Assembly: GCA_964347835.1 (NCBI GenBank)
Contig: CAYFZR010000050.1
Span: 11,212 to 75,211, forward strand
Origin: CAYFZR01 sp964347835 [NCBI: uncultured archaeon]
Lineage (GTDB): Archaea; CAYFZR01
Direction of reading: 5' to 3'
DNA: 64,000 nucleotides
Made by a program: the position numbers and the translations under genes. Within the stretch, counting starts at the first letter, position 1; each line of letters begins with the position of its first letter. The notes beneath the pieces are model-generated. The model did no database searches. It was not told the DNA's origin and saw only the letters and a list, made by a program, of their open reading frames with translations. This document shows, piece after piece, positions 7,269-16,292 of the stretch.

Positions 7269-8948
7269 TTAAGTAGCCTCCGTACTCCTTAAGGCAATAT
7301 CAAGTAATGTGTCAGGTTCTTGGTAATACAGCTGGACGATCTGGCCTACCTCTTCTACACTTCTGATACCTTTTTCAATCATCCATTTCAATATTAATTC
7401 TCTCTTCTTTATCTCTGTGTTCAATTCATCCCCGTTCATACCACCGTAATCTCCGATCTCCTGTTTTAGTCTGCTTGGCACCCCTGTTGAAATAATGGTA
7501 TCCGTTTTCGGATCCCACTCAAAAATTCTGTTTAACTGTACCTTGCCCCTCTCCATTCCTGCAACTTCTGCAATTTCCGTAACTCTCCTGATAGAACCTT
7601 TTTCCCTGTGATGATACCTATTCTGCATGACAACCAGATCCAAAGAGGGAATCATAATCTCTGGAACACTCATTGGTGCGCTAGTTAAACGCGTTATTGT
7701 TTCCTGTGCACTATTAGAGTGGATTGTCCCCATGCATCCATCATGGCCTGTGTTCATCGCGGTAAATAGGGTTTTCGCCTCAGGACCTCTTACTTCTCCT
7801 ACTATTATCCTGTCTGGTCTCATTCTGAGAGTATTTTTCACCAAATCGTTCATTGATATCTCACCGCGCCCCTCAATATTGGGGGGTCTAGTTTCTAATC
7901 TTACCCAATGTTTTATCGGTAACTTTAACTCCGCGGTATCCTCTATAGTCACTACCCGATCTGTATCTGGTATAAAAGACGCCAATGAATTAGCAGTAGT
8001 AGTTTTTCCGCTTCCTGTCCCTCCTGAAACAAGAATGTTTGCGGGTTTTGTTCCAAGGCCTTCCCCGCAGAACCATAGAAAAGCAGCAACTTCATGACTT
8101 ACGGTTCTAAAGTTCATAATGTCTACTATCGTGAGAGGATCTTCACGGAATTTTCTTATCGTAAGCGTAGGACCATCTAAAGAAACAGGAGGTATGGTTG
8201 CGTTAACCCTACTTCCGTCCGGGAGTCTAGCATCCAAAAGAGGGCTTTGGTGATCTATTCTCCTACCTATAGGGCGGGCAATTCTTTCGATTATTATCTT
8301 TATATCCTCATCACTCTCGAATACGAGGTTAGTTTTACACATGTCGTACTTTCTATGGGCAACGTATACTGGTTTACCAGTAGCAATAACCATTACCTCT
8401 TCCAAGTTATCATCCTCGATCAAATAATCGAGTAAACCATATCCTATCATATTTGAGGTGATATATTCTGAGAGTAATTTTCTTTTTCCTGGAGAAATAG
8501 ATGGGTCAGTATTTTTTATGAGATCTTCGATCTCATTCATGAAAATTTGACGCCTCGTTGCCACATCTGGTATGGAATCAGGGTCTATCTTTATCTCACT
8601 AATTGCTAGTTCTCTTATATCTTTTATTAAACCCTTTTCCTCGGTGAATTTAGGTAGATTTACCTTGTAGATAAGAATTGATTCTCTGCCTACCTGTAAT
8701 ATTTCAATCCTGCCATAACTGTCGATTATATCAGCGTCTAGGTATTCTCTTTCTGTTATGGCGTCTTCCGTTAAAACTTTTTCAAAAGACGTAATTTCAG
8801 AGGGTACTGGCTCAACCTCTGTAAGAGGGTTATTTTTTGAGGGTTCATCTTTAGATAGAATCTCATCTAGGAACTTTTTTGAGTCCTCTGATCTCAAACC
8901 TGTTAGTTTTTTTAACCTATCTTCTTTTTCACCCATTGGACGCACCAT
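7269..8948 (-). CDS. Type IV pilus/Tad secretion ATPase (FlaI/VirB11-like)
   Basis: A 559-residue hexameric-type secretion ATPase expected to power pilin polymerisation on the cytoplasmic face. Visible: an N-terminal domain with YGLLDYLIEDDNLEEVMV, the arginine-rich GRRIDHQSPLLDARLPDGSR, Walker A GGTGSGKTTT near residue 308, TIEDTAEL, Walker B-region RPDRIIVGEVRGPEA, the His-box TGHDGCMGTIHSNS and a C-terminal helical tail. The family is FlaI/TadA/CpaF/VirB11. It heads the operon. ATG at 8948 lies about 26 bases from a TATA-like element and has no Shine-Dalgarno, suggesting a leaderless start; ATG at 8936 is the alternative. Confidence 0.92.
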   Translation of the reverse strand: MVRPMGEKEDRLKKLTGLRSEDSKKFLDEILSKDEPSKNNPLTEVEPVPSEITSFEKVLTEDAITEREYLDADIIDSYGRIEILQVGRESILIYKVNLPKFTEEKGLIKDIRELAISEIKIDPDSIPDVATRRQIFMNEIEDLIKNTDPSISPGKRKLLSEYITSNMIGYGLLDYLIEDDNLEEVMVIATGKPVYVAHRKYDMCKTNLVFESDEDIKIIIERIARPIGRRIDHQSPLLDARLPDGSRVNATIPPVSLDGPTLTIRKFREDPLTIVDIMNFRTVSHEVAAFLWFCGEGLGTKPANILVSGGTGSGKTTTANSLASFIPDTDRVVTIEDTAELKLPIKHWVRLETRPPNIEGRGEISMNDLVKNTLRMRPDRIIVGEVRGPEAKTLFTAMNTGHDGCMGTIHSNSAQETITRLTSAPMSVPEIMIPSLDLVVMQNRYHHREKGSIRRVTEIAEVAGMERGKVQLNRIFEWDPKTDTIISTGVPSRLKQEIGDYGGMNGDELNTEIKKRELILKWMIEKGIRSVEEVGQIVQLYYQEPDTLLDIALRSTEAT

Positions 8949-8971
8949 AGGGACAGTCAGAAATTATCTTA

Positions 8972-8993
8972 CCTATATCTTTGTGTTACACAA
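8972..8993 (-). promoter_or_regulatory. Promoter and palindromic operator candidate of the pilus operon
   Basis: On the minus strand AAGATATAGG (8972-8981) is TATA-like and about 26 bases before the ATG at 8948. Immediately upstream, 8981-8993 reads TTGTGTTACACAA, a 13-base palindrome with perfect six-base arms around one central base. Its position abutting the TATA/BRE suggests a repressor or activator site. No binding protein can be assigned. Confidence 0.45.
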
Positions 8994-9142
8994 CCTTAAC
9001 TTTTTTGGTGATTTACTTATTTCGTAAGTATGCAAACGCTTGGATGAATGGATTAATACTTCCCTAAACTAATAGTTCTTTTCGGTAGCAACTTTGACAA
9101 GATTGACAACATAATTGTTTAGTTAAGAAAGATATTGAAATA

Positions 9143-10204
9143 TTAAGGAACCTTAAATCGAAAATCTCTCTTTTGCATCTTGAGGACAACCAAAGGCAGT
9201 TTGTCTTCCACTTCTAAAGAAATCTTATCTAACACAGAATTCAAATCTTCTTTTGATTTTAAGTAGAGAATTGCCAAAATATTCCATTCAGAAGCATTTT
9301 CAGTAAGAAATTTTGTCTCTTCGAGTTCTTTCAAAAATGAAATAACCTTTTCCTTGTTGGGTGATGTTACTTTTATCAATATGGCGACCGGAAAAACTCT
9401 TCCAACCTTAGAAGGATCTATAGACATCGTGTACCTCTCTATTATCTTGTCTTCTTCCAATCTCTTTACCCTATACCTAATGGTGGCCTCACTCACTCCA
9501 ATCTCGTTCGCAATCTCCCTGAAAGATTTTCTTGAATTATGTTGTAATCTTTCTAAAATCTTAGAGTCTAATTTATCCAAAGGTACACCAGGTTTCACAA
9601 CTATAGGAGTGAGTATTGCTCTATAACTCCTCAATATTTCTTCCTTATAATCTGTGATCTTTTCTGGATTGAGTAAATATTCATAAACTTCCATTATATC
9701 TACACTGTCCTTTTTAAATGTAGAGTTGCAGTAAAGACAATTAATCTCTTCGTTTGGGCTTTGGAAGAAATTTTTGCATTTTTTGCAAAAGTAAACATCA
9801 GTTACCCTTGTATAGTCAACTCCCAATGATTTTAGAGGTGAATCACACTTCGGACACCTGTGCGTTGAAAATTCCTCTTCCAAATCTATATGTCCGCATT
9901 CAAAGTGTTCTATATAGGACGCTTTCTTAATGTTCGTTGAATTGCATAGTGCGCATGTCGATTTTAGTTTAAAAATGAATTTATGACAATTGGGGCATGA
10001 ATATATCTTATCAAAGGTTTTTTTTACTAAGAATCCATTTGAATGTAATCCTTCAAGTGTCTTGATGGTCTCTTCTCCTCCGGTCCCCAATATTTCGTCA
10101 GCCTCAGGATATAAGATTCCATCGAGGTCTATATATGGGGATAGTGAATTCTTGCTCTCTGTTAGCATCATTCCTAGTAAATCAATCTCTTTTTTTCCTA
10201 GCAT
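9143..10204 (-). CDS. Zinc-ribbon (TackOD1-like) plus Lrp/AsnC-type regulator fusion
   Basis: A 353-residue protein in three parts. Residues about 65-175 carry seven or more CxxC pairs (SCPNCHKF, CALCNS, HFECGHIDLEEEFS, HRCPKCDSPLKSLGVDYTR, FCKKCKNFF, CLYC). The H-x-x-CG and GVDY pattern resembles TackOD1, a zinc-binding output domain known from archaeal signalling proteins. Residues about 210-265 are an AsnC/Lrp HTH (LDSKILERLQHNSRKSFREI, VSEATIRYRVKRLEED), followed by a RAM-like ligand domain. It is translated with the KaiC-like ATPase upstream; four bases separate them, and AAGGAGA precedes the ATG at 10204. A transcription factor controlled by a zinc or redox sensor is a reasonable inference. 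Confidence 0.84.
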   Translation of the reverse strand: MLGKKEIDLLGMMLTESKNSLSPYIDLDGILYPEADEILGTGGEETIKTLEGLHSNGFLVKKTFDKIYSCPNCHKFIFKLKSTCALCNSTNIKKASYIEHFECGHIDLEEEFSTHRCPKCDSPLKSLGVDYTRVTDVYFCKKCKNFFQSPNEEINCLYCNSTFKKDSVDIMEVYEYLLNPEKITDYKEEILRSYRAILTPIVVKPGVPLDKLDSKILERLQHNSRKSFREIANEIGVSEATIRYRVKRLEEDKIIERYTMSIDPSKVGRVFPVAILIKVTSPNKEKVISFLKELEETKFLTENASEWNILAILYLKSKEDLNSVLDKISLEVEDKLPLVVLKMQKRDFRFKVP

Positions 10205-10208
10205 GGAG

Positions 10209-10946
10209 TTATTTCTCCTTAAGGAGTCTTAAACCCTTAGAGTCTATGGTAAAGGGTATTAGCTCCGGTGAATGGTTTGTACCGCGCATCTTCAATATCT
10301 CTAATGCACGTACCCTTCTATTACCTTTTCTTAAGTAGTAGAGTACGATCACCCCGTCGGCTATGAAAGTCTCAATACCGAAACGACCTGTAGGACTTCC
10401 TGTGGAAGATTCAGCGATCATAAGAGTTGTCATGTTCCTGCTCTCCATAGATTTTGCCAATACTGATATTTCTTGCCTTACCCTAAAGATATCCGATTCA
10501 TAAAATTCAAGGGAAGAAATTGGATCAAATACAATGTGAGTCGCATTTATCTGTTGAATGTTATCGTGAACGAGACTTGCAAGATTTTCAACCGAAAAAT
10601 CACGGTATCCAGAGGTAGATACTCTATCCAAAATATATCTTTCCTTTGAAAGTCTTGTTGGTATGGCCCTTACGATTCTCAATAAGTCTGATTCAACCAA
10701 TGCTTCTAAATCCCATCCAAATCTCATCATATTTGCTATGATCTTTTCAGGTTCTTCTTCAAGTGCAACCAATACTCCTGGTTCGTCTTTCTGGGTAGCA
10801 CTCTTTACCAAGAACTGTGTAGCCATTATACTCTTCCCTGTACCTGCGGCGCCTACAATTAGGACTGTTCTTTTTCTTGGAAATCCTCCCTCGATCAAAG
10901 GATCTAGACCATTGATACCAGAGGATATTCTTTCCACCTCGATCAT
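10209..10946 (-). CDS. KaiC-like RecA-superfamily ATPase
   Basis: A single-domain KaiC/RadA-like ATPase of 245 residues. SSGINGLDPLIEGGFPRKRT leads to Walker A GAAGTGKS (near 32-39), LVALEEEPEKI follows, Walker B-like THIVFDPIS lies near 135-143, and VIVLYYLRKGNRRVRALEIL with KMRGTNHS is the typical KaiC C-terminal part. Archaeal single-domain KaiC proteins are cytoplasmic regulators, often with motility or sensory genes. Here it forms a two-gene operon with the zinc-ribbon/Lrp protein and lies beside the pilus locus, so control of surface structures is possible but unproven. GAGGTGG precedes the ATG at 10946. Confidence 0.88.
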   Translation of the reverse strand: MIEVERISSGINGLDPLIEGGFPRKRTVLIVGAAGTGKSIMATQFLVKSATQKDEPGVLVALEEEPEKIIANMMRFGWDLEALVESDLLRIVRAIPTRLSKERYILDRVSTSGYRDFSVENLASLVHDNIQQINATHIVFDPISSLEFYESDIFRVRQEISVLAKSMESRNMTTLMIAESSTGSPTGRFGIETFIADGVIVLYYLRKGNRRVRALEILKMRGTNHSPELIPFTIDSKGLRLLKEK

Positions 10947-11008
10947 ACTCCACCTCTGAAAACCTGTAAAAATATTACTTCAAACTTATTTTTAAGGTTT
11001 TAGGATCA

Positions 11009-11019
11009 CTTATATAGGT
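11009..11019 (-). promoter_or_regulatory. TATA box of the KaiC/Lrp operon
   Basis: ACCTATATAAG on the minus strand in the 190-base divergent gap. It would start a transcript near 10985, giving a leader of about 40 bases with its own GAGGTGG ribosome site. On the plus strand ACTTAAATC (about 11095-11103) is the corresponding candidate for the exporter operon. Confidence 0.5.
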
Positions 11020-11136
11020 TTGCATGCCCTTGTTTAAGTTTGTGACTAATCGAGAAATTCCGATCTTCTTATACTCCTTTTTTTGTGATAGAAAAACTTA
11101 AATCAAAGTGATATATCAACGATATTAGGTGATTTA

Positions 11137-12732
11137 TTGAGCAGGATAAGAACTTATCTTAGAATAAAGTCCTTTTACCGAGTATTTTTCCTCTTATTTC
11201 TTCTATTCTCTATCTTCTCCATTTTTTCACACATTGGCTTTGGTCAGCGCTGTTGCCCCAGTGGAGAGATAATAAACTATGGTAACTTTGATAGAGGCCC
11301 CCTATATATCGATATGGTGAAAAGTGACGAATTACTCCCTGGAATGGTAAATGCAGAGATACATGTTTGGATTGCGAATAGGGGTGACGATACTTTGGAG
11401 GACTTAAAGGTTTATCTCTCGCCTACTTATCCCTTTGAGGCATACAAACCAACCATAACTTATTTGGGAGATGTTGGAACTTTTGGATCCTTAAAAGCCA
11501 CTTTTTATTTGAACATAGATCCAGATGCCTTAGAAGATACCTATGAGATACCAATCTATGCTGAATATAAAATAAGGAAAGATAAAACGAGGGATGAAGG
11601 GGAAGAAAAGGCAGAGAGATATATCACAAGAGGGACTTTTAAGTTAAGGGTAAGTGGTTTTTCTTTCTTGAACTTAGAGGAGGTTACGACAGAACCTAAT
11701 CCAGTGCTCCCTGAAGAGGGCTTTCTTTTGTTTTTGAAATTGAAAAATGGAGGTAGTAAAAATATCTATGACATCAGAGGTGAAATAGAATCTGAAATAC
11801 TAGCGTCTTCATCTCATTTTCATATAAATGCACTAAGAAAAGGAGAAAATAAAGAGATATCGTTACATCTTACAACAAAAGACGTCTCTCCAGGCGTAAA
11901 AAACATCAAACTCAATTTAGAATATCAGAATTTCTCAACAGATCGCCTTATACCAATATACCTAGAGGCAAAGTCCATAGATCTCCAACTTATTGATGTG
12001 TATACCAGAAGTATTCTACCCGGAGAGAGCGGTACCATAATTTTTGTATTTCAAAACATTGGAGAAGAGGATCTGCATGATTTTAAACTGATTGCTCATT
12101 TAGATAGTCCAATAGCAAGTGTTTATGGAAATGAGATATTTTTAGGTAGTATTAAGAAAAATATTATATCAAATGCTACTTTCCCCATTTTCATCGACAG
12201 AAACGCTGAATCTAAGTTATACACCATACCTTTCACACTAAAATATAGAGATTCCTTAGATAAACAACATTCTAAGAATATAAGCATAGGAATTCAAGTG
12301 AAGGGCATACCAGAGATAGCCATAGGAACCACAGACACAGATCCTACGAGAATAATTGCCGAATCTCCCTTTTCATTGAGTGTAGAACTGGAAAATGTTG
12401 GGACAGGGGAGGCAAGATCTGTACGCACTACCCTGCAAGCAGATGAGTTCATAGGAGAAAAGGAGAGTTTCGTAGGATCTTTAGATCCTGATGACACAGG
12501 AACGGCTATATTTGATCTTGTAGCACCAAAAGAAGGAGACAAACTTTATCCTGCAACAATCACCGCCGAATATTCAGACAATTATGGAAACACCTATAAA
12601 AAAATCTTTGAACTAAACATTTCCACCTACAAAAAACCAATTTCTAAAACGCCTTTCATTATTGGTGCTCTTTTAGTAGTAGGGATCGTCTATTACGTCT
12701 GGAGAAGAAGGAAGAAACATGCGGCTGAGTGA
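11137..12732 (+). CDS. Secreted CARDB/COG1361-type surface protein linked to an ABC exporter
   Basis: A 531-residue extracytoplasmic protein. It has an N-terminal signal sequence (hydrophobic run SFYRVFFLLFLLFSIFS, then GFGQ), four or so repeated immunoglobulin-like beta modules with EVHVWIANRGDDTLEDL-like, FLKLKNGGSKNIYDI, FVFQNIGEEDLHDF and SVELENVGTGEARS signatures typical of COG1361/CARDB proteins, and a C-terminal transmembrane anchor followed by WRRRKKHAAE. It starts at TTG 11137 after AGGTGA. It overlaps the permease gene by 14 bases, so it is probably the periplasmic-side partner of that transporter, comparable in position to MacA or a lipoprotein-sorting adaptor, although it is not homologous to MacA. 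Confidence 0.82.
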   Translation: MSRIRTYLRIKSFYRVFFLLFLLFSIFSIFSHIGFGQRCCPSGEIINYGNFDRGPLYIDMVKSDELLPGMVNAEIHVWIANRGDDTLEDLKVYLSPTYPFEAYKPTITYLGDVGTFGSLKATFYLNIDPDALEDTYEIPIYAEYKIRKDKTRDEGEEKAERYITRGTFKLRVSGFSFLNLEEVTTEPNPVLPEEGFLLFLKLKNGGSKNIYDIRGEIESEILASSSHFHINALRKGENKEISLHLTTKDVSPGVKNIKLNLEYQNFSTDRLIPIYLEAKSIDLQLIDVYTRSILPGESGTIIFVFQNIGEEDLHDFKLIAHLDSPIASVYGNEIFLGSIKKNIISNATFPIFIDRNAESKLYTIPFTLKYRDSLDKQHSKNISIGIQVKGIPEIAIGTTDTDPTRIIAESPFSLSVELENVGTGEARSVRTTLQADEFIGEKESFVGSLDPDDTGTAIFDLVAPKEGDKLYPATITAEYSDNYGNTYKKIFELNISTYKKPISKTPFIIGALLVVGIVYYVWRRRKKHAAE

Positions 12733-13855
12733 ATTTTCTCTAAAAAACCTGTTTCGTAGAAAAACAAGAACGGCTCTGGCTCTTTTGGGCATTTCTGTTG
12801 GCGTTGCAGCTATCGTTGCATTGGTATCCGTTGCAGACGGATTAGAAGCCACTGCGCTGGAAGCCATAGGAGAATTAAAAGGTGTTTTTGTACAAGAGGA
12901 AGATACTGGGAGTCCAATATTCAGTAAGATATCAAAATCTTATGAAGAAAAGATAGAGGCTTTGCCCGGAGTAAAACTGGCATCGCCCATGGTATTTTAC
13001 CTTCCAAAGAACATAGAAGATGAAAGCGCCGGACAAGGATTCGGCACACTGAGTATAAGTGGGATAGATCCAGAAAAATTCAAAAAGACTGGTTCTCCGG
13101 TAACAGAAGTTAATAGGGGCAGGTTTCTCACATCCAGAGACAGATACAAAGCAGTCATCGGTAAGCAGGTTTCTGATAACTACAAAAAACAGGTTGGCAG
13201 TTCCATTGAAATCGATGATAGAGACTTCAAAATAGTTGGCATATACGAAACAGGCTCTGTTGCATTTGATAACGATATTTACGTCCCTCTAGATATTGCC
13301 CAAGAACTGGCCGATATGGAAAAAGATGAGGTAAATGCCATAGTAGTTCTGGCTCAAGATCCAACTAATACCGATAAGATAGCAAAACAAATCGAGATGC
13401 GATACGATGACCTACAAGCAGGAACGCAAGAGGAATTCTCAGAAATGGTTTCCGGTTTGTTAGGGAACATACGAAGCGTTACATGGGCTGTTTCTGGTAT
13501 CGCGGCTATAGTCGGCGGAATTGGTATAGCGAATACAATGCTAATGTCCGTGATAGAACGGACTCGTGAGATTGGAGTTCTAAAATCCATAGGTTGGAGT
13601 AAGAATGATGTATTGAAAATGATTATGACTGAAGCCGTCGTTCTAGGTTTTATAGGAGGTTTGACCGGAATTACTGTTGGTTTTGGAGGAGTACTTATCC
13701 TTAGAACAATTTTTCCATCAATTAATCCTATACTAACGATAAAATTAATATTAGAAGTTTTAATATTCTCCGTCTCCTTAGGAGTTATAGGGGGCTCCTA
13801 TCCTGCGTGGAGTGCCTCAAAAATGGATCCAATAAAAGCCTTGAGGACTGAGTGA
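12719..13855 (+). CDS. MacB/FtsX-type ABC transporter permease
   Basis: A 378-residue permease of the MacB_PCD/FtsX family: one N-terminal membrane helix (RTALALLGISVGVAAIVALV), a large extracytoplasmic domain (about 45-250), and three C-terminal helices beginning VSGIAAIVGGIGIANTMLMS with the coupling segment ERTREIGVLKSIGWSKNDVL, ending SASKMDPIKALRTE. Such permeases move peptides, lipids or lipoproteins by mechanotransmission. The start lies inside the end of the upstream surface-protein gene and the stop abuts the ATPase start, indicating one three-gene operon. Confidence 0.92.
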   Translation: MRLSEFSLKNLFRRKTRTALALLGISVGVAAIVALVSVADGLEATALEAIGELKGVFVQEEDTGSPIFSKISKSYEEKIEALPGVKLASPMVFYLPKNIEDESAGQGFGTLSISGIDPEKFKKTGSPVTEVNRGRFLTSRDRYKAVIGKQVSDNYKKQVGSSIEIDDRDFKIVGIYETGSVAFDNDIYVPLDIAQELADMEKDEVNAIVVLAQDPTNTDKIAKQIEMRYDDLQAGTQEEFSEMVSGLLGNIRSVTWAVSGIAAIVGGIGIANTMLMSVIERTREIGVLKSIGWSKNDVLKMIMTEAVVLGFIGGLTGITVGFGGVLILRTIFPSINPILTIKLILEVLIFSVSLGVIGGSYPAWSASKMDPIKALRTE

Positions 13856-14518
13856 ATGATTTCAATAAAAGAAGTCACCAAAGTATACAAGATGGGCGAA
13901 ACTGAAGTAATCGCTCTCGATAATGTTTCTCTCGAGATTAAGAAAGGAGAGTTCATAAGCATAATGGGTCCCTCTGGCTCGGGAAAAACAACTTTGCTCA
14001 ACATGTTAGGCGCTTTAGACAGACCGACGAACGGTTCGGTCTTATTGAATGCTAAAGACATATCAAAACTTGATGACGACGAGTTAACCTTAATTCGGCG
14101 AGAGCAAATAGGATTTATATTCCAAGGCTTTTATCTCATTCCGACCTTGAATGCTCTTGAAAATGTCTTGGTACCCCTAATTCCTACGGAAAAAGATCTA
14201 ATTTCCCGTGCCAAAGATCTTTTAATCGCAGTAGGATTAGAAGATCGTATGCACCACTACCCGTCTCAATTAAGCGGTGGGGAGCAACAAAGGGTCGCTA
14301 TAGCCAGAGCACTAATTAACGATCCGAGTTTTGTACTCGCAGACGAGCCTACTGGAGAGATAGATAGCAAAACTGGCGAAAAAATCCTCGAGTTGATGAG
14401 GAAGATTAACAGAGAGCGCAGCACCACCTTCATTATTGTTACCCACGATCTGCACGTGGCGGAATTAACTGACAGGACAGTCTACTTGAGAGATGGTAGC
14501 GTTATCGAAAGACCATGA
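13856..14518 (+). CDS. MacB/LolD-type ABC transporter ATPase
   Basis: A 220-residue ABC ATPase of the LolD/MacB subfamily. Walker A GPSGSGKTTLLN (near 38-49), Q-loop RREQIGFIFQGFYLIPTLNA, signature LSGGEQQRVAIARAL, Walker B VLADEPTGEID and the switch VTHD are all present. It begins directly after the permease stop codon. The three genes together make a complete exporter of the type that moves substrates out of the membrane rather than across it. Confidence 0.94.
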   Translation: MISIKEVTKVYKMGETEVIALDNVSLEIKKGEFISIMGPSGSGKTTLLNMLGALDRPTNGSVLLNAKDISKLDDDELTLIRREQIGFIFQGFYLIPTLNALENVLVPLIPTEKDLISRAKDLLIAVGLEDRMHHYPSQLSGGEQQRVAIARALINDPSFVLADEPTGEIDSKTGEKILELMRKINRERSTTFIIVTHDLHVAELTDRTVYLRDGSVIERP

Positions 14519-14557
14519 TTTAGTTTTTATAGCAATATCTTTTCTTGTGAGAAATCT

Positions 14558-14595
14558 GAGGGCGCCCTTGTGTGGGGGAAAGCGTTGGCGCCCTC
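14558..14595. terminator. GC-rich hairpin between convergent genes
   Basis: GAGGGCGCC (14558-14566) is the perfect complement of GGCGCCCTC (14587-14595), with a 20-base loop. It lies about 40 bases after the exporter operon stop and before the convergent SpoIIM-like gene. It may terminate or stabilise both transcripts. Confidence 0.5.
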
Positions 14596-14678
14596 ATAAT
14601 CGGTAAGATTATCATTTTATTTACAAATTCTGATAAAATAATGTTAAAATAGTAAAGCCCAAGATATCTCAGAATATT

Positions 14679-15290
14679 TTACGGTGGGATCAATCTATAG
14701 GCCAGGGTTGCAGTAATTTCTGATTCAACGATTGCCGCAACTATAAATAAAAAGATTGAAATGAAAAATAAGACTATTGAGAACTCAATGCCTCTCTTCA
14801 TATTCTTTATGTCTCTATCGAGGACAAAGAGGACTAAAGACTTCCATAACCTGATACCTGCTGTACCCGTTAAAATTAATGCTGGTATTTCAAATATTCC
14901 ATGTGGAATCAAGAGAAATAGGACTTTATATGTGTGTAAACCTTTTTCAACCATAAAAAATATCATGTACGCTATTATAGAGGCGTTAGCAACCAAATAC
15001 AACGCCGTACCAATTAGAGGAGCAGGAACGTAGTGATCTCCGTAGGGAATGACGCTCAGATAAATGAGAGAAGATGTTACTAGATTGTGTTTAAAGATTG
15101 ATCCTGCTGTAAGAGTTAATTCACCAGACTGGATCTGCTTTACTATTTCATTATAAATTGGTTCCACAACCTCCTTAATTCCAGATTGATCCTCATAAAT
15201 TGAAATTGACGTTACAAAAAATGAAAGAAAAAATAATAGAGAGCAAAAAAACATCAATGATAAGTTTTCTCTAAAGACTTCCCTGATCAT
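14679..15290 (-). CDS. SpoIIM/DUF95 family membrane protein
   Basis: A 203-residue integral membrane protein with about five hydrophobic segments. The stretch FLLIPHGIFEIPALILTGTA is the hallmark of the stage II sporulation protein M (DUF95) family, which is widespread in archaea without sporulation and of unknown function there; bacterial members act in membrane or envelope remodelling. It is a single gene divergent from ilvE across 130 bases. Confidence 0.84.
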   Translation of the reverse strand: MIREVFRENLSLMFFCSLLFFLSFFVTSISIYEDQSGIKEVVEPIYNEIVKQIQSGELTLTAGSIFKHNLVTSSLIYLSVIPYGDHYVPAPLIGTALYLVANASIIAYMIFFMVEKGLHTYKVLFLLIPHGIFEIPALILTGTAGIRLWKSLVLFVLDRDIKNMKRGIEFSIVLFFISIFLFIVAAIVESEITATLAYRLIPP

Positions 15291-15422
15291 TTGTGGTACA
15301 CCTTTGTTTTAAACCATTTTCTAAGTTCTATGAGATAGTTGAATCCACATAGATAAAAGTTTTAAGGAAAGAGATAAAAAAATAATAGGCACGATGATCG
15401 AGAAATCTGGGAGGGGAAATGT

Positions 15423-16292
15423 TTGAGGGAACCACTGGTATTTATCGATGGTGAACTTGTTCCAAAAAAAGATGCTAAAGTTTCGGTATTCGATCATGGT
15501 TTTTTATATGGAGACGGAGTTTTTGAAGGTATTCGTGCATACAATGGCAGGGTTTTCAAACTAAATGAGCACTTAGATCGATTATATGAATCCGCACATA
15601 CAATAATGTTGGATATCCCCGTATCAAAAGAAGAAATGAAAGAAAATGTTTTAAAGACATTGCGTGCGAACGATCTTTCAGATTCCTATATACGCTTAGT
15701 TGTTTCAAGAGGTGAGGGAGATCTGGGATTAGATCCAAGGAAATGTAAAGGAAATGCCTCAATCGTTATAATAACCGAAAAACTCGAGATGTACGACTTA
15801 AGTGATGTGGGAATTAAAGTTGTTACAGCATCGACCAGAATTCGCCCTTCTGATAGTCTGAGTCCCAACATAAAAACCCTTAATTACCTAAGCAACATTA
15901 TGGCAAAAATAGAAGCTGATCAGGCAGATGCCCAAGAGGCAATTATGCTAGATTCCAGAGGGTTCGTCGCAGAATGTACCGGAGATAACATCTTTTTTAT
16001 AAAGAAGGATGTTATAGTTACTCCTCCATCAATCAACATACTTAAGGGGATAACAAGAGAGGCTGTATTCGAAATCGCTGAAGAATTTGAGATTCCCATA
16101 GTCGAGAGAGAATGCACCTTACATGAATTTTATAACGCTGAAGAAGTATTCTTAACAGGCACAGGCGCTGAAATAGTTCCAGTGGTAGAAATTGACGGAA
16201 GGCGAATTGGTAATGGAAAACCAGGGGAAGTCACAAAGAGGATACTTTCGAGATTTAGAGAACTCACACAGACTGAGGGAGTCCCGATTTGA
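15423..16292 (+). CDS. ilvE: Branched-chain amino acid aminotransferase
   Basis: A 289-residue fold-type IV PLP aminotransferase that interconverts branched-chain amino acids and their 2-oxo acids. Visible: FIDGELVPKKDAKVSVFDHG, YGDGVFEGIRAYNGRVF, the PLP lysine region SPNIKTLNYLSNIMAKIEA (near 145-163), ECTGDNIFFIK, and EVFLTGTGAEIVPV. The start is TTG at 15423 after GGGAGGGG; a nearby ATG at 15419 is in another frame and soon stops. Related D-amino-acid and aminodeoxychorismate lyase proteins share the fold, but length and motifs favour IlvE. The flippase gene overlaps its end. Confidence 0.9.
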   Translation: MREPLVFIDGELVPKKDAKVSVFDHGFLYGDGVFEGIRAYNGRVFKLNEHLDRLYESAHTIMLDIPVSKEEMKENVLKTLRANDLSDSYIRLVVSRGEGDLGLDPRKCKGNASIVIITEKLEMYDLSDVGIKVVTASTRIRPSDSLSPNIKTLNYLSNIMAKIEADQADAQEAIMLDSRGFVAECTGDNIFFIKKDVIVTPPSINILKGITREAVFEIAEEFEIPIVERECTLHEFYNAEEVFLTGTGAEIVPVVEIDGRRIGNGKPGEVTKRILSRFRELTQTEGVPI

